50,876 bases of DNA from NCBI GenBank assembly GCA_029978335.1, contig JAPOJQ010000010.1, forward strand, positions 1 to 50,876, in the 5' to 3' direction. The position numbers and the translations under genes are program-made. Positions 45,090 through 50,876 of this stretch are shown in pieces; the stretch's first letter is position 1, and each line of letters begins with the position of its first letter. Source of the stretch: Actinomycetota bacterium (GTDB taxonomy: Bacteria; Actinomycetota; Acidimicrobiia; Acidimicrobiales; Ilumatobacteraceae). The notes under the pieces are model-generated. The model worked only from the letters and a program-made list of their open reading frames with translations, did not search any database and was not told the DNA's origin.

Positions 45090-46370
45090 TCAGCACGCCC
45101 GCACGCTGGGTGGGGCGCCCGAGAACCGTGATCCATTCGCCCGGGTGATGACCCAGCCGCCGTGGCGTTTACGTGCGTACCAGCGGTCACTCTTGAACAT
45201 GTTGTGTTTGGCGCATGCTGCGCCGGCGTTGGCCGGTTCAGAGGTACCGCCTCGGTGATGTGGCCGAACGTGATCGATGTGTGCGTGAGAGGCGGGTGCT
45301 TCGCAGCCTGGCCAGTAGCAGGTGATGTCGAGTGCCCGAATTGCTTCGCGAACGTTGCGGTCGAAGAATCGTTGTTTTGGCCCGATGCGGATGGGTTGCT
45401 CGTGGTCGTCGAGCATGACGGCGCGGATACGGCCAGTAATCGCTGCTTGGATCATGAGTTGCGGATCGATCGGTTGGCCATCGGCACCGTCGCATCGGCG
45501 TCGACCAACGTCGAGGGGATCGGGGGTGGGATAGTCGCCCCCGGCAGCGAACTGTGCGAATTCAACGAAGGTGCCCATATCGCAGGTGAGGTTGACGACG
45601 GGTTCGACGGTGTTGGTATCAGCCGATGCAGCGTGGCCGAGCGCTTCGACGAGGGCGTCGAGGGCGCGCTGGCGAGAGGTGCGAGCCATAGTGCTGGAAT
45701 CGGCATGGCCGCGCTCAGCAATCGCTGCTTCGGCATCGGCGTTGTACTCACGCTGGATGAACTCATCAAGTAATTGCTTTATGACGGTTCCTTGAGCCGT
45801 GCCGCATTCAGCTTTGAGGATGAAGCGATGGCCGACCACCGAGGTGGTGAGCCATCGATCGGCATCTTCAGACTCGTGATCTCGGTGGGTGCCATTGGCG
45901 TCGGCCAAACTGACCCAACGTTCGAGCACTCGGGTGAAGGTCTTGTAGGGGAGGGTTTGTGCGAGGCCGAGCAGGAGGTGCTCGCTCTCTGCCAGGTGCT
46001 CTTTGACTCGCGGGTTGGCAGCGACTCGGGCTAGGGCAGCGGCTTGTTCGACACCGAGCGATCCGTTGGCGAATGCCGCGGTCCAAAGATGCAGGCCCTT
46101 GATCGGAAGGTCAGCACAGCGAGCTCGTTGGACGGACGTTGCGTGTGGGGTGCCGAGGACTGCCGTCATCCACGGGATGACACCACGGTGGCCATCGTAA
46201 GCAAATGCCCCGGTCGCTTCAGCGTGCCGGGTGAGATCAACGATGGCCGCTTCGACGGTTCTCCGGGCAGCTTCGAGCGCGATGGCGGCGTCATCGAGCA
46301 GTCGCTGATCGAAGGAGTTGCGCAGGGCGGCAATCTCCTCCGAGGTCGGAATCTCAAGCACGATGGGCAT
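45090..46370 (-). CDS. DUF222 / HNH endonuclease-domain protein (13E12 type)
   Basis: A 426-residue protein. The N-terminal DUF222 region (about residues 20-300) includes LWTAAFANGSLGVEQAAALARVA and a long helical stretch. The C-terminal HNH motif is CYWPGCEAPASHAHIDHVRPHHRGGTSEPANAGAACAKHNMFKSDR with the catalytic His and Asn. These multicopy actinobacterial genes are predicted nucleases of unclear role, and some mycobacterial ones are SOS-induced. The start is the ATG at 46370; the frame stays open through the tRNA upstream by chance. A LexA-type box lies 33 bases before the start. Confidence 0.88.
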   Translation of the reverse strand: MPIVLEIPTSEEIAALRNSFDQRLLDDAAIALEAARRTVEAAIVDLTRHAEATGAFAYDGHRGVIPWMTAVLGTPHATSVQRARCADLPIKGLHLWTAAFANGSLGVEQAAALARVAANPRVKEHLAESEHLLLGLAQTLPYKTFTRVLERWVSLADANGTHRDHESEDADRWLTTSVVGHRFILKAECGTAQGTVIKQLLDEFIQREYNADAEAAIAERGHADSSTMARTSRQRALDALVEALGHAASADTNTVEPVVNLTCDMGTFVEFAQFAAGGDYPTPDPLDVGRRRCDGADGQPIDPQLMIQAAITGRIRAVMLDDHEQPIRIGPKQRFFDRNVREAIRALDITCYWPGCEAPASHAHIDHVRPHHRGGTSEPANAGAACAKHNMFKSDRWYARKRHGGWVITRANGSRFSGAPPSVRAC

Positions 46371-46402
46371 GGGAGACACCGTAGCGAACAGGTGTAACAA
46401 TA

Positions 46403-46418
46403 TCGAACAAGCGTTCTC
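46403..46418. promoter_or_regulatory. Actinobacterial SOS (LexA) box upstream of the DUF222/HNH gene
   Basis: TCGAAC, aagc, GTTCTC matches the mycobacterial-type LexA box TCGAAC-N4-GTTCGA at ten of twelve defined bases. It is 33 bases before the ATG of the endonuclease gene, within its expected promoter. Confidence 0.62.
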
Positions 46419-46493
46419 GTATTGAGTACCGCCAACAGTGTGGCCGACGGTGAGCGCTTTGGTGACAAACGGGTCGACCACCACAAGAAAGGG

Positions 46494-46565
46494 TGCCCTC
46501 GGCAGGATTCGAACCTGCGCACACGGCTCCGGAGGCCGATGCTCTATCCCCTGAGCTACGAGGGC
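46494..46565 (-). tRNA. tRNA-Arg, anticodon CCG
   Basis: The minus strand folds as a complete 72-base tRNA with acceptor arms GCCCTCG and CGAGGGC and discriminator A. The D-arm is GCTC...GAGC, the anticodon stem CGGC/GCCG carries the loop CTCCGGA (anticodon CCG, reading CGG), and the T-arm has GCAGG-TTCGAAT-CCTGC. The CCA end is not encoded. It lies between the HNH and TetR genes. Confidence 0.96.
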
Positions 46566-46618
46566 GGGATGACGCATGGCGATGCTATCGGCGCCCCTTG
46601 CGCTGTTGGCCGTCGCCG

Positions 46619-47278
46619 TCAGTCTTGCGGCATAAACGCAGTGAGGCCGCGCAGGATCACTTCGGCAAGATGTTCTTGGTCTGGGCGATGCTCGTTGAAT
46701 TCGATCAGCACCAGCCCGTACGCCACTGCTGCGATGTACGACGCCAGCGCAAGTGAGTCGAGCGCCGGGTCGGCGATGCCGGCGGCTTTCGCTTGGTCGA
46801 TCGTCACCACAAGATCGGTCATGACCTGGGTTTCGAGTTCGGTCACGGCGGGCAGAAATTCGGGGTCGTGCTGCGCTGTGGTCAGCACACTGGTCCGCAC
46901 CAGACGCACCGGGCCGCGAGCAGGGTCGGCAAGTCCGCGGCAGATGTCGAGCAGTTGAATCACGAAGTTCTCGGTTGGGTCGTCGCCGTTGAGCGCGTCA
47001 GCGAATGCGGCAATGTCTTGTCCGGGCTGGTCGCGAAGGCGGGCGAATTGTGCGGCTCTGATCAGGCCGTTGCGGTCACCGAAGTGGTGGTACACGGTGC
47101 CGTACGCGACGCCGGTGACGTCGCAGATCTCTGCGATTCGCACGCCTGCTTCGCCCTCGCGTTCAAGCGCAGCAGCCGTGGCCTCGATCAGCGCATCGAT
47201 CTTGTCGATGGCGCGCTGCTGACGAGCACGAACCCGTGGTCCGCGTTCGGGTAAGAGGTGGTTGTTCTGATCGCTCAT
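46619..47278 (-). CDS. TetR-family transcriptional regulator
   Basis: A 219-residue regulator. The N-terminal helix-turn-helix runs IDALIEATAAALEREGEAGVRIAEICDVTGVAYGTVYHHFGDRNGLIRA (residues of about 28-76), with the TVYHHF recognition helix. The C-terminal ligand domain is helical and variable. The start is ATG 47278; an earlier in-frame start at 47317 is less likely. It is divergent from the giant secreted protein gene over 148 bases that hold inverted repeats, so it may regulate that gene, itself or both. Confidence 0.87.
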   Translation of the reverse strand: MSDQNNHLLPERGPRVRARQQRAIDKIDALIEATAAALEREGEAGVRIAEICDVTGVAYGTVYHHFGDRNGLIRAAQFARLRDQPGQDIAAFADALNGDDPTENFVIQLLDICRGLADPARGPVRLVRTSVLTTAQHDPEFLPAVTELETQVMTDLVVTIDQAKAAGIADPALDSLALASYIAAVAYGLVLIEFNEHRPDQEHLAEVILRGLTAFMPQD

Positions 47279-47324
47279 TGGGCCATCCGGTCTACTGGCT
47301 GCCTTGCAGCCCGACACTTAATTT

Positions 47325-47335
47325 GACATCATGTC
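47325..47335. promoter_or_regulatory. Inverted repeat between the TetR gene and the secreted protein gene
   Basis: GACATcATGTC is a perfect 11-base dyad overlapping a TTGACA hexamer (47323-47328). A second, wider pair, TAAGCA (47343-47348) with TGCTTA (47367-47372), lies nearby. Either could be the operator of the divergent TetR regulator; no consensus decides between them. Confidence 0.4.
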
Positions 47336-47426
47336 GATTCAATAAGCAAACACATTGTCGATTTTGTGCTTAGATGGACAAGGCCGGCCGTGCCGGAATC
47401 GACGTCGTCAACACATTGGAGTCAAC

Positions 47427-50400
47427 GTGCGTACTACCCGCCAACGTTCCATCCGTACTCTTCTCGCCGGTGCACTCACCGCTGGTTCGATCGCCCTTGT
47501 GATGCCGGCCAGCCCGGTGCAGGCTGCCGACGTGACCGTGACCGTGGTCGATGCCGACGGCAACCCGGTCGAGCGAGCCATGGTCGCCGTGGTCGATGCT
47601 GACGGCGTCGCCCTCGCAGGAGCCATCGCTGACGAGAACGGTGATGTCGAGATCGACAACGCCGACGGAGCTACTTATGTGGTGTCGGCTCCCGGCTACG
47701 AGACACTGACCGCGACCGGCGTGCTCGCTGACGAGCAGGAGATCACGCTGACTGCCACCGCTGGCATTGCGATGACCTACTCAAACGCCTACGGCGCTCA
47801 GGTCTCAGGCGTGTTCGCCGACGGCGAGCCCGGCGTGTTCTACATCACCACCGACGGCATCCCCTCGGTGTGGCGCACCATGGACTACGCCGGTACCTGG
47901 GCGCCGGTGCCCACGACTGCGTTCTCCGATGACGGCCTGCCGCAGTCGAACGCAGGTGGCCTCGTCACCTCCGGTTATCCGGGGGAGGTGGCAGTCGTCA
48001 TCACAAACGCTGTCTGGTACTCGTCCGACTTCGGAACGACCTGGGACAGCATCTCGTTGCCGAACGGGCTGAACAACCCGGTTGTGCGCTGGGCGCACAG
48101 CGTCGACGGAACCGATGAGGCATCCGTGATACTCGTCGCTGCGAGCGATTGGTCGACCGCTCAGGCAGCAGACATGACCGCTGACTCCCCGGCGTTCGCA
48201 ACCATCGCCATCGGCGGCATCGTCGAACTCGGTGGTGCTGATGGCAAGGTCTACCTCGTTGAGGCGACGACCACGAGCACGACGGTTCAGCAGATCACCC
48301 TCGGTGGTGGTGGATGGACTCGCAGCGGCACGGCGGCCACGATCAATATGAGTCTTACTGCTAGCCCTGATGACAAGGACGCACTTGCTGTGGCCACGTT
48401 GAGCGCCACGGCAACGACCCCGGATGCCGTGTTGCTCTACGAGCACACTGCAGCCGGGGGCGGACATACGGGCGATTTCGAACTTGCCGTGAACAGTTCA
48501 GGAACCTGGAGTTCGCCGATCAGCAACCTGGCGGGACAGGGTGGCAATAACGACAATCCCTTTGATCAGAACTGGGATGACTCGTACATCAAGATCGGTA
48601 CGGGCCACATCGACTACTGCGGTGAAAACGGAACGGGAACAGCGATTTCCATTGCACCGAAGCCAGGCTCAGGAGCGTGGGCCGATCTGGGCGTGGTCGG
48701 CACCGTTGGGAACTGTATGTGGGGTCTCAACACGAGTGGGGCCGCCGCTGATTGGCCCGGAGCCACCAGCTCTGGTTCTGCTGAACTGGCGAGCAACGAG
48801 ATTGGTGTGGTGTACCTCGATGGCATCAACAACAACACTGGGTTCGCTTGGTCTGCTGGGTATGACTTCTCAACCGACATGGTCGCCATCGCCCCGAACG
48901 AGGCCGGCATTGCCAAGTCGGCGAACATCGTCGGGCACCGGCCGAGCTTTGGACAGCGCGGGGCACGGAGCCGCGATGACTTCATCAACAACCTCGCAGG
49001 GCCGGGAGCAGCAACTGATTCTGGTGGCATCGCCATCAATGGTCTGACCGCTGCGGTCGTGCGAGACATCGCGATGGACCCGAATGATCCGACAGGTCAG
49101 AACTACGCCCTCATCACCTCATCGGGTGGTGGCTCAAGGGTTATGTTGACCACAGACGGTGGTGAGTCGTTCTCCACGGTCTCTGGAGCCGGCGGTGAGT
49201 CGATGGCGTGGTGGAACGGCGACGGCATCGAGATGATGGCAGCCTTTGCCGGCCTCAACGGTGAGCTCTCCGTGAAACCCTTCGATCGGGATGCGACCGG
49301 CACAGCGGGTTGGCAGATGTCCGAGGAATTCGACATGACAGCGGCTGTTCGCGAGACGGACACCGCGGGCTTTTCGTTCTCCCCGGGAGGCCTCCGTCCG
49401 TCGGTGGCGTATGACGGTGCAAACCGCACATACCTCGCCGGTCTCGCAAAGGACGGCGGCGGACAGAACGGTGTCGCTGCATCAGCGATGGTTGGCGTCA
49501 CCGGGACGAACAAGATTCTGATTGCCGGTAGCCGTATTTCGAGCGGCGGTGGCAGCGTCGACGCTGACTACTCAGCAGGTTCGGTGGGCCTCCTCGAGCT
49601 CACCGTTGATGCGACGACGAAGGCTGTTACCGAGAGTGACTTCACCGTCTTCGGAACGAATCTGACCTCCGCTACCGGCGGAGATCCGTATGACGCCTTC
49701 AACGACCTGAGCCCGACTCAGGATGGTGCGTACAACGGTGGCGTTACATCAATCGCCTACTGCCCGGTCGGCTCGGCCGCATCGGTAGCCGACACGGCCT
49801 TCATCACCGTCAGTGGTGGCGATGGCAGCGATGACGGGGTCTACAAGATCGTCGACGTGAGCGGTGCTGGAGGTGCAACGCCGACCCACTCGACGGTGAC
49901 GACCGATCCGGCGCTCACCGAACTCCGAGTCGACTGCGATACCGGCTTGATGATCGGTGTCGTGCCTGGTGCGGGCGGGGGCGCTCCCGGTCCCACTCCG
50001 GGTGCTCCAGTCGCTGCGACCGATGCTGATCCGGGTGTGTATTTGTCGACCGACGGCGTGTCGTTCGTGAAGATGACGCTCACCGTGGTCAACCCGGACA
50101 CGCTCGACATTCAGGCCGAACCGGAGTCTGGCGAGATCACGATGGTGGTTGCCGGAGGAAACGGTGACGTCACGTCGGTCGAGATGAATGACTCCGACCT
50201 TGGCATCGACCTCGAAGCCATGGCGGCTGCGCCCGAAGGCGACCCGGTCGACACGCCGGACTCGGCAGTACAGCCCCCGGCGGACGGTGTTGTTCCTCTC
50301 AATAACTCCGCTGACGGCATCAACACCGGTGGCGTTGCTGACATCGAGTTGCCGCCGTCAGCGGATGACGTCGCACTCGAGGGAGCGGTTTCGGCGGCAT

Positions 50401-50876
50401 CGGTGCGCCGTTCGGTAAAGGCCCTTGCTGGTGACACCCCGATCTCGATCGGTTCGGCTTCGGGTGCCTTCGCCGCAAGCGTTGGCGCAGCGGGCTCGGG
50501 CGGCGGCTCGACGTTCGTGCCGCTCACGCCAGCCCGCATCCTCGATACCCGCAATGCGATTGGTGCGCCAGCGGCTCGTGTTGGTGCGATCGATGGTTCG
50601 GGTTCGGCGCTCGAGTTGACGGTCGCCGGTAAGGGCGGTGTGCCAGCATCGGGCATCGGCGCTGTCGCTCTGAACGTGACGGTGGTTGATGGTCAGGCAA
50701 ATGATTACGGCGGGTTTGTCACGGTGTATCCGTGTGGGACTCGGCCTGATGCGTCGAACTTGAACTTTGTGTCGGGTCAGACGATTCCGAACTCGGTGAT
50801 TGCGCCGGTGTCGTCGTCGGGCAAGGTGTGTTTCTACGTGTATGGCACGGCGAACCTTCTTGCTGACGTCTCCGGC
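47427..50876 (+). CDS. Giant secreted Asp-box protein with C-terminal 'LTPARILDTR' domain (3' end outside window)
   Basis: The frame is open for 1150 codons from a GTG at 47427 to the window end, so the gene is incomplete. Residues of about 1-34 are a signal peptide (basic start, LLAGALTAGSIALVMPA, cut near VQA-AD). Residues 35-110 resemble a regulatory beta-sandwich (VVDADGNPVERAMVAVVDADG). The large middle has Asp-box turns typical of beta-propellers: TTDGIPSVW at 141, SSDFGTTW at 199, TTDGGESF at 575 and STDGVSF at 874. From residue 1029 begins FVPLTPARILDTR, a domain I associate with Acidimicrobiia secreted proteins. Extracellular or surface location is likely; the function is unknown. 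Confidence 0.8.
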   Translation, partial: MRTTRQRSIRTLLAGALTAGSIALVMPASPVQAADVTVTVVDADGNPVERAMVAVVDADGVALAGAIADENGDVEIDNADGATYVVSAPGYETLTATGVLADEQEITLTATAGIAMTYSNAYGAQVSGVFADGEPGVFYITTDGIPSVWRTMDYAGTWAPVPTTAFSDDGLPQSNAGGLVTSGYPGEVAVVITNAVWYSSDFGTTWDSISLPNGLNNPVVRWAHSVDGTDEASVILVAASDWSTAQAADMTADSPAFATIAIGGIVELGGADGKVYLVEATTTSTTVQQITLGGGGWTRSGTAATINMSLTASPDDKDALAVATLSATATTPDAVLLYEHTAAGGGHTGDFELAVNSSGTWSSPISNLAGQGGNNDNPFDQNWDDSYIKIGTGHIDYCGENGTGTAISIAPKPGSGAWADLGVVGTVGNCMWGLNTSGAAADWPGATSSGSAELASNEIGVVYLDGINNNTGFAWSAGYDFSTDMVAIAPNEAGIAKSANIVGHRPSFGQRGARSRDDFINNLAGPGAATDSGGIAINGLTAAVVRDIAMDPNDPTGQNYALITSSGGGSRVMLTTDGGESFSTVSGAGGESMAWWNGDGIEMMAAFAGLNGELSVKPFDRDATGTAGWQMSEEFDMTAAVRETDTAGFSFSPGGLRPSVAYDGANRTYLAGLAKDGGGQNGVAASAMVGVTGTNKILIAGSRISSGGGSVDADYSAGSVGLLELTVDATTKAVTESDFTVFGTNLTSATGGDPYDAFNDLSPTQDGAYNGGVTSIAYCPVGSAASVADTAFITVSGGDGSDDGVYKIVDVSGAGGATPTHSTVTTDPALTELRVDCDTGLMIGVVPGAGGGAPGPTPGAPVAATDADPGVYLSTDGVSFVKMTLTVVNPDTLDIQAEPESGEITMVVAGGNGDVTSVEMNDSDLGIDLEAMAAAPEGDPVDTPDSAVQPPADGVVPLNNSADGINTGGVADIELPPSADDVALEGAVSAASVRRSVKALAGDTPISIGSASGAFAASVGAAGSGGGSTFVPLTPARILDTRNAIGAPAARVGAIDGSGSALELTVAGKGGVPASGIGAVALNVTVVDGQANDYGGFVTVYPCGTRPDASNLNFVSGQTIPNSVIAPVSSSGKVCFYVYGTANLLADVSG

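Noticed and set aside
44210-45190. Reverse-strand frame of 326 codons opposite cbiO
   Set aside because: It overlaps a well-supported ATPase gene and its translation has no fold-like pattern.
46371-46577. Upstream extension of the DUF222/HNH frame giving a protein start like 'VAQGIEHRPPEPCAQVRILPRAP'
   Set aside because: This is the translation of the tRNA-Arg gene lying on the same strand, a well-known artefact; the real start is the ATG at 46370.

Overview
The window reads as a chromosome segment of a high-GC actinobacterium, most likely of the class Acidimicrobiia (Ilumatobacter-like). The signs are a WhiB protein, DUF3107, the actinobacterial trio of MSMEG_4193-type phosphomutase, DUF3090 and SCO1664, a DUF222/HNH (13E12-type) gene, a PdtaS-type kinase, an actinobacterial LexA box, and a very large secreted protein ending in an 'LTPARILDTR' domain of the kind I associate with Ilumatobacter. 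The taxonomic call is inference. I saw no insertion sequence, prophage or CRISPR array, and no stretch over 300 bases without a gene.

Layout. 1-8.5 kb: a tightly overlapping ten-gene forward run with a Dpp/Opp peptide importer (B, C, D, F), a small membrane PH-like protein, a DrrAB-type exporter (ATPase and two permeases), DUF3107 and an RlmI-type rRNA methyltransferase. 8.4-15.4 kb: HD-domain protein, PdtaS-type histidine kinase, MscS channel, WhiB, glycerophosphodiesterase, lipid kinase, EtfB/EtfA. 15.4-19.3 kb: reverse operon phosphomutase-DUF3090-SCO1664-unknown protein, then a family 5 uracil-DNA glycosylase and a small lipoprotein. 19.3-24.4 kb: nitrogen block with two Amt-GlnB modules, an FrhB/F420-type iron-sulfur flavoprotein and a stand-alone OmpR-type DNA-binding domain. 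GlnR-like boxes precede both amt genes. 24.4-26.9 kb: acyl-CoA dehydrogenase and MFS transporter. 26.9-32.3 kb: four overlapping genes of the predicted circularly permuted ATP-grasp / alpha-E / transglutaminase amide-ligation system, including an ATP-grasp/alpha-E fusion whose ATP-grasp half has lost its motifs. 32.3-38.1 kb: MalK/UgpC ATPase; a LacI, aldo/keto reductase and SsuD-like monooxygenase operon; DeoC. Matching LacI-type operators lie in front of the ATPase and of lacI/deoC. 38.1-42.5 kb: rhodanese, SDR, unknown protein, a GDPD lipoprotein, FAD monooxygenase and a Fur-family regulator. 42.5-45.1 kb: a nickel/cobalt ECF transporter (CbiM, Q, O) with a Nur-box-like sequence over its promoter. 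45.1-50.9 kb: a DUF222/HNH gene with an SOS box, tRNA-Arg(CCG), a TetR regulator, and the 5' 3.45 kb of the secreted giant.

How it fits together. The segment is strongly compacted: co-directional genes usually overlap by 1-8 bases, and all ten convergent gene pairs either overlap or lie within 16 bases. Operators recognisable by eye give a regulatory reading: nitrogen (GlnR-type direct repeats), sugar or sulfosugar use (LacI), nickel (Nur) and DNA damage (LexA). The least explained systems are the amide-ligase operon, which has a GTNAC pair and nested inverted repeats in its promoter, and the LacI/AKR/SsuD cassette, whose enzyme pair recalls the monooxygenase route of sulfoquinovose breakdown.
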